44,987 nucleotides of DNA from Flavobacteriales bacterium (lineage in GTDB: Bacteria; Bacteroidota; Bacteroidia; Flavobacteriales_D; Sanyastnellaceae): contig PKDW01000171.1 of NCBI GenBank assembly GCA_002863145.1, positions 1 through 44,987 of the forward strand, written 5' to 3'. A model generated the notes under the pieces. The model saw nothing but the letters and a program-made list of their open reading frames with translations, ran no database searches and was not told where the DNA came from. Positions 18,942 to 27,336 of the stretch are shown piece after piece. Positions within the stretch are counted from its first letter, which is position 1, and each line of letters begins with the position of its first letter. Both the position numbers and the translations under genes were made by a program.

Positions 18942-19874
18942 ATGAAAGTAACAGTCGTCGGCGCCGGAAACGTAGGTGCCACTTGCGCAAATGTGTTGGC
19001 CACCCGTGAGGTCGCCAATGAAGTGGTTTTGTTGGACATCAAAGAAGGCTTTGCCGAAGGCAAGGCCCTTGACATCTGGGAAACCGCGCCCATCAATTTG
19101 TATGACACCCGCACTGTGGGTTCAACCAACGACTACAGCAAGACGGCTGGATCGGACGTGGTGGTCATCACGAGCGGTTTGCCACGCAAGCCGGGGATGA
19201 GCCGCGACGATCTGATCGCCACCAACGCAGGCATCGTGAAGACCGTGACGGAAAATGTTATGAAGCACAGTCCTGATGCCATTTTGGTCATCGTGTCCAA
19301 CCCACTCGACGTGATGACGTACTGCGCGTACCTCACGGCGAAGGTGGACAGCAAGCGTGTGTTTGGCATGGCGGGCATCCTCGACACGGCGCGCTACCGC
19401 GCCTTCCTCGCCGAGGAATTGAACGTCAGCCCCAAGGACATCCAAGCGGTATTGATGGGCGGCCACGGCGACACCATGGTGCCGCTTCCTCGCTACACCA
19501 CTGTTGGCGGTATCCCTGTGACAGAACTCATCGACGAAGACAAGCTCAACGCGATTGTGGAGCGCACCAAGAAGGGTGGAGGTGAGATTGTGAACTTGCT
19601 TGGCACGTCGGCATGGTATGCGCCAGGTGCCGCTGCAGCCCAAATGGTTGAGGCCATCGTCCGCGACCAGCGCCGAGTGTTTCCATGCTGCGCATGGTTG
19701 ACCGGCGAGTACGGCGTGAACGACCTCTACTTAGGGGTTCCCGTCATCCTCGGTAAGAACGGCATCGAGCGCATCATCGAGCTGGACCTCAACGACGGCG
19801 AGAAGGCGTTGTTGGCCACAAGCGAAAGCGCGGTGCGTGACGTCAAGCACGTGCTCGACGGACTCAGCCTCTGA
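18942..19874 (+). CDS. mdh: Malate dehydrogenase (NAD-dependent, LDH-like type)
   Basis: Oxidises malate to oxaloacetate with NAD in the TCA cycle. The 310-aa product begins MKVTVVGAGNVGATCANVLA (dinucleotide-binding loop) with the Asp of VVLLDI binding the NAD ribose. The mobile loop carries GLPRKPGMSRDDL (substrate arginines, about residue 81-93), VSNPLDVMTY follows (about 121-130), and the catalytic His is in GGHGDTMVP near 174. The frame opens at 18846, but ATG 18942 fits the family start and lies after a perfect promoter box. pckA, 3 kb away, uses the same C4 acids. Convergent with the FG-GAP gene, with a 21-bp gap. Confidence 0.97.
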   Translation: MKVTVVGAGNVGATCANVLATREVANEVVLLDIKEGFAEGKALDIWETAPINLYDTRTVGSTNDYSKTAGSDVVVITSGLPRKPGMSRDDLIATNAGIVKTVTENVMKHSPDAILVIVSNPLDVMTYCAYLTAKVDSKRVFGMAGILDTARYRAFLAEELNVSPKDIQAVLMGGHGDTMVPLPRYTTVGGIPVTELIDEDKLNAIVERTKKGGGEIVNLLGTSAWYAPGAAAAQMVEAIVRDQRRVFPCCAWLTGEYGVNDLYLGVPVILGKNGIERIIELDLNDGEKALLATSESAVRDVKHVLDGLSL

Positions 19875-19895
19875 GTCTCTCTTGAGTTCGCCCGT

Positions 19896-22160
19896 TCATT
19901 CGGGCAACTTGATCCAAGTCAAGGGCGTTCCCATCGGGACGCCCTCGCTGTTTCCTGGGGTGAGCACCGGGCGAATGACATAGTTGCCGGGCGCCCAGTC
20001 TGTCGTCTCCACGGCGCCTTCTCGTTGCCCTTGAACGACAACGTGTCCGACTTTCCTTCCAGTCACACTCCACGCGGTGAGTTCTCCTGACCACGGCTGG
20101 GCGCTGCGCCAGCGGAATGCGTCGCGCCCTGGATTGGGCATCACTTGCCATTCCCACGCAGGCAGGGCTGCGGCGTCCAAAATCAGGGTGTCGCTGCTGC
20201 TGCTGTACGCGAGGAGGCCGCCATTCTGGATGCCCACCAAGGCATCGAGCAATCCGTCGTTGTCCACATCGGCAATTGCAGCGGCGCAACGGAAGCCTTC
20301 TCGGCCTCCAAACACCGCGTCGTTGACTTCGAGGAGCTCGGCATCCCAATTGTCCGATGCCAAGCCAAAGTCCTGGACGGTGCCTGTTTCATTGGCCACG
20401 AAGACTCGAAGGCCCTCCGACGTGGGGGTTAGGGCAGGGACGCTGTAGCCGTTGATGCCGAGAAGGTTGTCCACGAGAATGTTCCCCCAGTTTTCTCCGT
20501 GGATGGGGGAGATGTATTCGGACCACGTGCCCACCGAGGTGCGCTCAAACAACGTGAGCGTGCCGTTTTTTTCGCCGACAACCATGTCGAGGTCGCCGTC
20601 GCCATCCATGTCGTGGAGTTGTGGCGTGGCAAATTGGCCCACGTCGATGGCTTCTCCGCTGCCATCTTCGGGAATGGACAGGGCGGTCAACGTGAATTCA
20701 GGCCACGCTCCGGCGGGAGCCACGTTCGTGAATTCGTGAATGCGTCCCAATTCGTCTCCGACGAGGACGTCCAAGTCGCCGTCGCCGTCCAAGTCGCCAA
20801 AGGCCGGGTAGGGGCTTTCGATTTGGAAGTCCTCCAGGGTAATCCAATCGAGGTCGACAAGGTCAAATTGTGGTTCTGTGGTGGTGCCGGCATTGCGGAA
20901 GACCGCCACGGCGGCGGGGGTTTGGTCCACGCCTTCATAACGTTCCTTGTTGGCCACGGCCAAATCCAGCAATCCATCCCCGTCAAAATCGTGGAAGGAC
21001 GGGTAGGCACCGCGCCCCAGATCGACCATGCCGTCTTGCAAGTAGTTGTTCGTGATGAACTGCCAAGCGGGCTCGTCCTCTGTTCCTGTGTTGCGGAAGA
21101 AGTGAACACTCTCGTCGTCGTTGGTCTCCAGGGGCGTGTTGGGCGAAAACAACAAATCGCGGACCCCGTCTTGGTCCACATCGAGGTGAAATGCCGCAGG
21201 AAAACGCACCAAATTGACGGCTTGGTCGCCGTACAAGTTGCTCGGAAATGTGGGGTCCACGTGCGTGGCACTGTCCAAGGAGGAAGGGCCCACTTCGAGC
21301 ACCACAGCGAGTGCTTCAGGATAGGTGACGTCGCTGATGATGAGATCCTTGGGCCCTCCGGGTTCGAGTTGAAGCGAGGTCAATGCACCACCGGCATGCA
21401 GCCCGGTTCGCGACACGTCGGAGACGACCATGCCAGGGTTCTCCACGTTGAATGAGCATTCAAAGTCGTCCCCGATGAACAGGGCATTGTTTTCCGCAGC
21501 TTCGGCGAGCATGCCGTAGCACCGGTTGGTGCATTCGAGGTCGAGCCCGCAAGGGGTTTGGCCTTCGAAGCGGTACAACGTGGATGCGGTTTCCGTGAAG
21601 GTGATGATGTCCAAATCCCCGTCGTCGTCGTGGTCCATGATGGCAGGCAAATCCATGCCCAAGCAGATGACAGGCAGGTCACTGGGATCCGATCCAATCA
21701 GGTCGAAGGTGGCGAAAAGGGTGACGGGTTCAGGATCGAAGGACGGGCCCTCCCCGGACTGGGTGGTGTTGGTGAACACCCGAATGCCGTTTTGGTGGCT
21801 CGTGAAGATGTCTGGTTTGCCGTCGCAATTGTAATCGCGAAGCAAGCACCAATCCACCATGTCAGGCCAGCCCTCGGTCCAGTCCTTCCGCAGGGTCAAA
21901 TCCTCGCCAGGAATGCGCTCGAACATCAGCACCCTGCTGCCATCCCGGTCGAACGCGAACAGGTCGTCGTCACCGTCGAGGTCGGCGTCAAACGCCGACC
22001 ACTGCGGCGCCGTCAATCCGCCGACCCATGGATTCGACAAGGCCACATCATCCAGAACCACAGACCAAGTGCCGGGTTCCCAACTGGGAGGCAAATCTTG
22101 GGCGCGCGAGAGGGTTGACACAACGGCCAACATGGCGAGGAAAAGAAGACGAAGGTTCAT
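19896..22160 (-). CDS. Secreted FG-GAP/VCBS repeat protein with T9SS sorting domain
   Basis: A 754-aa exported protein. The signal peptide is MNLRLLFLAMLAVVSTLSRA then Q. The body is a series of FG-GAP/VCBS repeats with calcium-binding-type loops: DADLDGDDDLFAFD, DYNCDGKPDIFTS, DHDDDGDLDIITF, DFDGDGLLDLAVA, DLDGDGDLDVLVGD, DMDGDGDLDMVVGE and DVDNDGLLDALVG, probably an integrin-like beta-propeller. From about residue 670 (MPNPGRDAF) the C-terminus is a T9SS type A sorting domain, so it is expected to cross the outer membrane by type IX secretion. A TAGATTTC box at 22187-22194 leaves a 26-nt leader. The ligand is unknown. Confidence 0.9.
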   Translation of the reverse strand: MNLRLLFLAMLAVVSTLSRAQDLPPSWEPGTWSVVLDDVALSNPWVGGLTAPQWSAFDADLDGDDDLFAFDRDGSRVLMFERIPGEDLTLRKDWTEGWPDMVDWCLLRDYNCDGKPDIFTSHQNGIRVFTNTTQSGEGPSFDPEPVTLFATFDLIGSDPSDLPVICLGMDLPAIMDHDDDGDLDIITFTETASTLYRFEGQTPCGLDLECTNRCYGMLAEAAENNALFIGDDFECSFNVENPGMVVSDVSRTGLHAGGALTSLQLEPGGPKDLIISDVTYPEALAVVLEVGPSSLDSATHVDPTFPSNLYGDQAVNLVRFPAAFHLDVDQDGVRDLLFSPNTPLETNDDESVHFFRNTGTEDEPAWQFITNNYLQDGMVDLGRGAYPSFHDFDGDGLLDLAVANKERYEGVDQTPAAVAVFRNAGTTTEPQFDLVDLDWITLEDFQIESPYPAFGDLDGDGDLDVLVGDELGRIHEFTNVAPAGAWPEFTLTALSIPEDGSGEAIDVGQFATPQLHDMDGDGDLDMVVGEKNGTLTLFERTSVGTWSEYISPIHGENWGNILVDNLLGINGYSVPALTPTSEGLRVFVANETGTVQDFGLASDNWDAELLEVNDAVFGGREGFRCAAAIADVDNDGLLDALVGIQNGGLLAYSSSSDTLILDAAALPAWEWQVMPNPGRDAFRWRSAQPWSGELTAWSVTGRKVGHVVVQGQREGAVETTDWAPGNYVIRPVLTPGNSEGVPMGTPLTWIKLPE

Positions 22161-22186
22161 GGGCTTGAAACTGGGTCAATACAACC

Positions 22187-22194
22187 GAAATCTA
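22187..22194 (-). promoter_or_regulatory. -7 element TAGATTTC for the FG-GAP gene
   Basis: Five of six fixed positions of TAnnTTTG on the minus strand, 26 bases upstream of ATG 22160. Confidence 0.5.
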
Positions 22195-22214
22195 GGCGGA
22201 AAGGTTGTCTGCAC

Positions 22215-22823
22215 TCATCGCAATGTCCGGGGGACGTACGCCAGGTCATCGAGGCCGATCACGGAACCATTCTCGGTGATGACATGGCCACTCCTCACGC
22301 GCGCTTCATTGGCCGTGATGCCGCCACGAGTGGAGATTTCGAGGGTGGTTCCCGCAAGCGTGGCGTGCGTGTCTTTCGACTTGAGGTCGTCGTAGGTCAG
22401 CGTCATGGGGATGACGTGGTTGCCCACAAAATCGTCGATCTCGTATTGGTTTCCTTCCTTGATCAAACGCAACCAAGGGACCCAGTTCTCAAATGCGTCA
22501 TCTGTGGGACAGAGAAGTGTCACCCCACTTGAGTGGATGGTCCGGCTCAGGCTTGAAGCCTTGACCAATTGCCCAAATCGGCTGTGTCGTTCCGTACTGA
22601 TGACGTAGCGATAGGGACTGATTTTGTTCTCGACTTTGACCTGGTTCATCTCCTGGAAACGATCCATGTCGCGGCCTTGACGCTCCATGTTGAGTCTTCC
22701 TGCGGGGCTCATTTTGGAAGCGGGATGGGGCAGGGCATCTGGGGCGGAATCGGTGCACCCCGTCAGGCAAATAAGAGCCACGAGACAGACGGCGATGGAG
22801 GCATGGAAAAGAGGTGTCTTCAT
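22215..22823 (-). CDS. Lipoprotein with a fasciclin (FAS1) domain
   Basis: A 202-aa exported lipoprotein. The signal sequence MKTPLFHASIAVCLVALICL ends in lipobox LTGC with the acylated Cys at residue 23. A linker of about 60 residues leads to a single FAS1 domain (about 75-198: FGQLVKASSLSRTIHSSG, TLLCPTDDAFENW, DFVGNHVIPMTLTYDDL, GHVITENGSVIGLDDL). FAS1 domains mediate adhesion or ligand binding. The frame is open far upstream into pckA on the other strand, but ATG 22823 is the only start that places a signal peptide first. A weak -7 box (TACCTTAC, 22828-22835) begins 12 nt before it. Confidence 0.88.
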   Translation of the reverse strand: MKTPLFHASIAVCLVALICLTGCTDSAPDALPHPASKMSPAGRLNMERQGRDMDRFQEMNQVKVENKISPYRYVISTERHSRFGQLVKASSLSRTIHSSGVTLLCPTDDAFENWVPWLRLIKEGNQYEIDDFVGNHVIPMTLTYDDLKSKDTHATLAGTTLEISTRGGITANEARVRSGHVITENGSVIGLDDLAYVPRTLR

Positions 22824-22901
22824 GAGGGTAAGGTAAGGAGGCGAGGTGGGTCCGTGGATGGTTTGTGAACAACGCATTGAACCGCAACGGTGACCGTGCT
22901 G

Positions 22902-22909
22902 TAGATTTG
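22902..22909 (+). promoter_or_regulatory. -7 element TAGATTTG for pckA
   Basis: Perfect TAnnTTTG match 31 bases before the pckA start. The leader contains a six-codon mini-ORF (22924-22944) whose stop overlaps the pckA ATG. Confidence 0.7.
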
Positions 22910-22940
22910 GCATCGAGGATGCAATGATCAAACCTCGGAC

Positions 22941-24563
22941 ATGATGAAACACGTTGGAAACACCCCCTTCGACGCGCGTTTGGATGCCGTCGGACTCCAA
23001 GGAGTGGGCCGAGCCCACTGGAACCTTCCCCCTGCCAAACTCATTCTTCAAACCCTCCTTCGTGGCGAAGGCGTCTTGACCGACCAAGGTGCGCTGGCCA
23101 TTGAAACAGGGGAATTTACTGGACGGTCCCCCAAGGACCGTTTTTTGGTGGAAGACGAAATCACGGCCAACAGGGTGGATTGGGGAAGCATCAACCAACC
23201 CATGTCGTCCGAGGCGTTTCAGACCTTGTTGCAGGACGTGCAAAGGCACCTCAAGGGCCGAAGCGTGTTTGTGAAGGATGCCGCCGTGGGGGCGGATGAA
23301 CGGTACCGCATTCCCGTGCGCGTGGTGGCCGAGAAGGCTTGGTCTTCCTTGTTTGTCGACAACATGTTCATTCGCCTCACCGACCAAGAGCGGTGGGTGG
23401 CCGAACCCGATTGGCATGTCATTTGTGCGCCGAGTTTCAAAGCGGTTCCCGCCAAGCACGGGTGCCGTCAAAGCAACGTGAGTGCCATTGACTTTGGCCG
23501 TAAAATCATCATTGTGGCAGGTTCCGGGTACACGGGTGAAATCAAAAAGGGCATGTTCTCGGTGATGAACTTCATCTTGCCTGTGCAGCACGACGTCTTG
23601 CCCATGCACTGTTCCTCCAACCAAGATGAACAAGGCAATGTGGCGGTGTTTTTTGGCCTTTCAGGTACGGGGAAGACCACGCTGAGCAGCGACCCCAACC
23701 GCGCATTGATCGGGGACGATGAGCATGGCTGGACCGAAGAGGGTGTGTTCAACATGGAGGGCGGATGCTATGCCAAAACCATCGACCTCAGCCCGGAGGG
23801 AGAGCCTGAAATTCACCAGGCCATTCGCTTCGGTGCGCTTCTCGAGAACATTGGATTCGAAGAAGACTGTGTGACTCCCAACTACGCGGACGACAGCATC
23901 ACACCCAACACGCGTGTGAGTTACCCCATTTTTCACATTCCTGGAGCCGTGACCCCCAGTGTGGGAGGACATCCCACGGACATTTTCTTTCTGACCTGCG
24001 ATGCCTTTGGCGTGTTGCCTCCGTTGTCCCGGCTGGACAAGGGTCAAGCGATGTACCATTTCTTGTCGGGTTACACCGCCAAGGTGGCGGGAACTGAAGC
24101 AGGTGTGGTGGAACCCCAAACCACCTTCTCTGCGTGCTTTGGTGCGCCGTTCCTGCCGCTCCATGCCACGGAATACGCAAGCATGCTCGGTGAACGCGTG
24201 ACCCAGCAAGGCGTGCGCTTGTGGCTCGTCAACACCGGCTGGACCGGAGGTGGTTACGGCGTGGGGCACCGCATGAAGTTGTCCCATACCCGTGCCATGA
24301 TTGCCGCAGCCCTTCGTGGGGACCTAGACGCGGTGGAGACCACCATCCACCCCGTGTTCAAACTCGCAGTGCCCGTGGGATGCGAAGGCGTGCCCAATGA
24401 ACTCTGGGACGTGAAAGGCACATGGGGGGATGGCGCAGCGTATGACATGGCTGCCCAAGAGTTGGCGTCTCGCTTTGCGGACAATTTCACGCAATTCGAA
24501 GAAGCTGCCACAGCCGAGATGAAGGCGGGTGCGCCTCTTGTGACCGCGGTGTCGCAAGCTTGA
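22941..24563 (+). CDS. pckA: Phosphoenolpyruvate carboxykinase (ATP)
   Basis: Converts oxaloacetate plus ATP to phosphoenolpyruvate, CO2 and ADP, the entry to gluconeogenesis. The 540-aa product has the ATP-enzyme length and motifs: ETGEFTGRSPKDRFLVED (about 57-74), the kinase-1a P-loop GLSGTGKTTLSSDP (about 238-251), the metal-binding LIGDDEHGW (about 256-264) and LVNTGWTGGGYGVGHRMKL (about 428-446). The start could be ATG 22941 or ATG 22944 (ATGATG). It is divergent from the fasciclin lipoprotein, with rsmE 33 bases downstream under its own promoter. Confidence 0.97.
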   Translation: MMKHVGNTPFDARLDAVGLQGVGRAHWNLPPAKLILQTLLRGEGVLTDQGALAIETGEFTGRSPKDRFLVEDEITANRVDWGSINQPMSSEAFQTLLQDVQRHLKGRSVFVKDAAVGADERYRIPVRVVAEKAWSSLFVDNMFIRLTDQERWVAEPDWHVICAPSFKAVPAKHGCRQSNVSAIDFGRKIIIVAGSGYTGEIKKGMFSVMNFILPVQHDVLPMHCSSNQDEQGNVAVFFGLSGTGKTTLSSDPNRALIGDDEHGWTEEGVFNMEGGCYAKTIDLSPEGEPEIHQAIRFGALLENIGFEEDCVTPNYADDSITPNTRVSYPIFHIPGAVTPSVGGHPTDIFFLTCDAFGVLPPLSRLDKGQAMYHFLSGYTAKVAGTEAGVVEPQTTFSACFGAPFLPLHATEYASMLGERVTQQGVRLWLVNTGWTGGGYGVGHRMKLSHTRAMIAAALRGDLDAVETTIHPVFKLAVPVGCEGVPNELWDVKGTWGDGAAYDMAAQELASRFADNFTQFEEAATAEMKAGAPLVTAVSQA

Positions 24564-24584
24564 ATGTCTGCGTGACAGCAGGGT

Positions 24585-24592
24585 TACCTTTG
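24585..24592 (+). promoter_or_regulatory. -7 element TACCTTTG for rsmE, leaderless spacing
   Basis: Perfect TAnnTTTG match starting exactly 12 nt before ATG 24597. A possible -33 TTG lies at 24560-24562 (22-bp spacer). No room for a ribosome binding site, so a leaderless mRNA is expected. Confidence 0.75.
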
Positions 24593-24596
24593 CGTC

Positions 24597-25307
24597 ATGC
24601 ACACGTGTTTTCATCCTGATCTCCAGGTTGGCGTTTCGCCTCTTTCAGAAGAGGAAGCGCTGCACGTTGTCCGTGTGTTGCGGATGACCGAAGGTCAGAC
24701 CGTCAGGCTCATCGATGGCGTTGGCGGGGAGGCCGTTGGAACCTTGACTGCGGTGGGAAAGAGAAAGGCGTCTGTGCACGTGGAGCACGTGGACAGGGAA
24801 GAGGCCCGGCCTCCAGGATTGACCTTGGTGGTGGCACCCACCAAGTCGTCCGACCGCTTTGAGTGGTTGCTTGAAAAAGCGACCGAGCTGGGTGTGGAGG
24901 AGGTGATTCCCGTCTGGACGCAACGAAGTGAACGTCGGGTAGACAAGCGCGAACGCTGGCGCAAGGTGGTGGTCGCAGCCACGAAGCAAAGCCACCGTAC
25001 GTGGATGCCCATGTTGCACCCCGCCTGTGCTCTGGAACAGGTGTTTGACGCACATCCTCAGTTGACGAGCAGGGCAGGTGCCGTGGCCCATTGCATGACC
25101 GCGTGTGACAACACCCCGAAGCGTGTCGCCTGGCCATTGTGGCAAGAAGGCCAAAACCACGCTTGGATCGCCATTGGTCCCGAGGGGGATTTCACTGCAG
25201 AAGAGGTGCAGTGGATGACCTCCCAGGCTGCGACACCCGTCCACCTGGGCGAGCTGAGGTTGCGGACTGAAACGGCAGGGATGGCCGCCGTGGCTCAGTT
25301 CATGTGA
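24597..25307 (+). CDS. rsmE: 16S rRNA (uracil-1498-N3)-methyltransferase
   Basis: Methylates N3 of U1498 in 16S rRNA using S-adenosylmethionine. The 236-aa product has an N-terminal PUA-like domain (about 1-70, with HVVRVLRMTEGQTVRLIDG) and a C-terminal SPOUT methyltransferase domain with the knot. Key motifs are KSSDRFEWLLEKATELGVEE (about 82-101), AIGPEGDFTAEEV (about 192-204) and LRLRTETAGMAAV near the end. The usual GPEGG reads GPEGD here. It follows pckA but has its own promoter. Confidence 0.95.
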   Translation: MHTCFHPDLQVGVSPLSEEEALHVVRVLRMTEGQTVRLIDGVGGEAVGTLTAVGKRKASVHVEHVDREEARPPGLTLVVAPTKSSDRFEWLLEKATELGVEEVIPVWTQRSERRVDKRERWRKVVVAATKQSHRTWMPMLHPACALEQVFDAHPQLTSRAGAVAHCMTACDNTPKRVAWPLWQEGQNHAWIAIGPEGDFTAEEVQWMTSQAATPVHLGELRLRTETAGMAAVAQFM

Positions 25308-25337
25308 TCGGCCCCGCCCGTGCTTTCGAGCCCCGCT

Positions 25338-25345
25338 TATCTTTG
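25338..25345 (+). promoter_or_regulatory. -7 element TATCTTTG, near-leaderless spacing
   Basis: Perfect TAnnTTTG match starting 13 nt before ATG 25351, one base further than the usual 12. An out-of-frame ATG at 25346 directly follows the box. Confidence 0.7.
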
Positions 25346-25350
25346 ATGGA

Positions 25351-27336
25351 ATGTGGTCTCTCCGTCCGTTGTTGCGTGCAGCCCTCCTCCTCATCGGTTG
25401 GTGGGTCTGGTTGGGCCATGAAGGTGCCCTGGGCCAAGGGACTACGGGGGACCTTGACTTGGACGTGATGGTTCCGCCTGGTGGGGTGTTGGACGACGGA
25501 GCACCTGCAGGTTGGCCTGTGCAGTCGGGTGATTTGCTGCTGTCACTGGTCCAAAGCCCCACAAGCATGTTCGCCACGCTCGTCGACGACGAAGCCAACT
25601 TGACATGGGCTTCGCAAACGCCGTTTCGTGGATTTTACATGAAACCATGGGGTCCCGGTGAATTCGTGTGGTACAACTACACCTTGCGAAAGTGGACCGT
25701 GGTGGACGCCGCGTTCAACCCGCTGGACACCTTGACCCAAACGTTTGCCCCAGACGACGATTACCACGATGTTCATCGCTTCGAGGACGGGACCTATCTC
25801 GTGGTGCTGCTCGAGGAGGTGTTTGAAGATTTAACCAGCATCGGGGGCCTTTCGAACGCCAAGATTCTCAACCCTCGTCTGCTGCATTTGGACCCGCAAG
25901 AACAAATCCTCCAAGAGTGGAGCGGCCTTGACCACATGCCTGTGGATCCCAGTGTCGACAACCTCGATTTTGCGGTTGTAGACCACTTGCATTGGAACGC
26001 CGTGCAATTGGATGAACACGGCGGGATTCTTTTGAGCATTCGCAACCGAAACCAAATCGTGCGCCTCAGGCCCGAAGATTGGTCCATTCATTGGAAACTT
26101 GGGGGAGAAGACAGCGATTTCAGCCTCAACGATCCGGGGTGGGACGGTTTCCACCTTCAACACGACGTTCACGACGTGGGCAACGGTCGGATTTTGATGT
26201 TTGACAATGGCGTGTTGGACAACAATGGATTTTTGTCGAGGGCGCTGGAGCTCACCCTCGATACCGTGAATTTCACGGCCCAGAATACTTGGCAGTTTGC
26301 CCATCCAAGTGACCTTTACGCCGCTGCACAGGGCAGTGCCATTCGCCTTGAAAACGGCAACACCCTCATCGGTTGGGGCACGGCAGAAACGAGCGAATTC
26401 GGGACCCGTGTCACGGAAGTGACGCCCGAAGGCCACATTGCATTTGAAGTGCGTTTGACCGACGGCTCGACGTTGTACAGGGCGAGAAAGTACGCCACGG
26501 GGATGCTCTCCGGCTGCACCGCAGAAAGCGCCGTCAATGTGTCCAATTCTCCGTGGTTGCTCGACGCAGACGATTGCACGTTTGACCTCGACGAAGATGG
26601 ATGGACCGACGAAGACGGCGACTGCGATGACGCCGATGCCGCGGTTTATCCTGGGGCCAACGACATTCCGCTCGACGGCATCGACCAAGATTGCGATGGG
26701 GTGGACGCTGTCCCAGGATGCACGGATGCCGCCGCAACCAACTTTGATTCGGAAGCGTCGGTCGCCGACGGCTCATGCACCTACTTGACGTTGTTCAAGG
26801 TGGACATTTCCAATGAGGAGGGCGGAGGATGGGACGTCTTGGCATGTGGACTGGAGTGGACGTCTGTCTCCGACGCTGGTTTTGAAAATGCGTCCACGGT
26901 GATGCCGACCAATGCGGCATGGGAAACGGCGCAATTTTCCTTGGCACTGGGCTTGGGGTTGCATGCCTATCGGTTTGTTCGACCCGATGGGGTTGCCGAA
27001 GTGGACGCGCGAACCCTCGCCATCGAAGGCGGGGCGAGTCTGGTCGATGCAGGGGTGGTGTGTTTCAACGAGGAGTTCGTTTGCCCGGGATGCACAGACC
27101 CGATGGATGTGGCTTACAATCCTTGGGCAGTGACCGATGAAGGGTGCGAAGGATGGTCTGTGGCTGGCTGCACCTATCCCGAGGCGACCAACTACAGCAC
27201 AGATGCGAACGACGACGACGGCACGTGCACCTTTGAACAAGGCAGTGCTTGCACCGGGGATTTGGATGGAGATGGCAGCGTGAGCGTGGGCGACCTCATG
27301 GAGATGTTGGTCGCGATGGGCAGCACCTGCGATTGA
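25351..27336 (+). CDS. Secreted arylsulfotransferase-like protein with metal-binding and dockerin-like repeats
   Basis: A 661-aa exported protein. A signal peptide spans about 1-28 (ends EGALGQG). Residues about 50-400 resemble the arylsulfotransferase (ASST, Arylsulfotran_2) beta-propeller family: HLHWNAVQLDEHGGILLSIR, then WSIHWKLGGEDSDF and FHLQHDVHDVGNGRILMFDN. After this come an Asp-rich metal-binding-type motif (about 415-452: DEDGDCDDADAAVYPGAND, IDQDCDGVD), GCTDAAATNFD-type cysteine repeats, and a dockerin-like end (GDLDGDGSVSVGDLMEMLVA). No canonical T9SS sorting domain is seen. Substrate unknown; many family members have no shown sulfotransferase activity. Its stop codon directly abuts that of the convergent DUF551 gene. 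Confidence 0.82.
   Translation: MWSLRPLLRAALLLIGWWVWLGHEGALGQGTTGDLDLDVMVPPGGVLDDGAPAGWPVQSGDLLLSLVQSPTSMFATLVDDEANLTWASQTPFRGFYMKPWGPGEFVWYNYTLRKWTVVDAAFNPLDTLTQTFAPDDDYHDVHRFEDGTYLVVLLEEVFEDLTSIGGLSNAKILNPRLLHLDPQEQILQEWSGLDHMPVDPSVDNLDFAVVDHLHWNAVQLDEHGGILLSIRNRNQIVRLRPEDWSIHWKLGGEDSDFSLNDPGWDGFHLQHDVHDVGNGRILMFDNGVLDNNGFLSRALELTLDTVNFTAQNTWQFAHPSDLYAAAQGSAIRLENGNTLIGWGTAETSEFGTRVTEVTPEGHIAFEVRLTDGSTLYRARKYATGMLSGCTAESAVNVSNSPWLLDADDCTFDLDEDGWTDEDGDCDDADAAVYPGANDIPLDGIDQDCDGVDAVPGCTDAAATNFDSEASVADGSCTYLTLFKVDISNEEGGGWDVLACGLEWTSVSDAGFENASTVMPTNAAWETAQFSLALGLGLHAYRFVRPDGVAEVDARTLAIEGGASLVDAGVVCFNEEFVCPGCTDPMDVAYNPWAVTDEGCEGWSVAGCTYPEATNYSTDANDDDGTCTFEQGSACTGDLDGDGSVSVGDLMEMLVAMGSTCD

Noticed and set aside
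19889-19905. Hairpin GCCCG/CGGGC between mdh and the FG-GAP gene as a terminator
   Set aside because: The stem is only 5 bp, has no T-run on either strand and overlaps the end of the coding sequence.
24645-25598. A 317-codon minus-strand frame opposite rsmE
   Set aside because: rsmE has a full set of family motifs and a promoter. The antisense product is low-complexity and basic.
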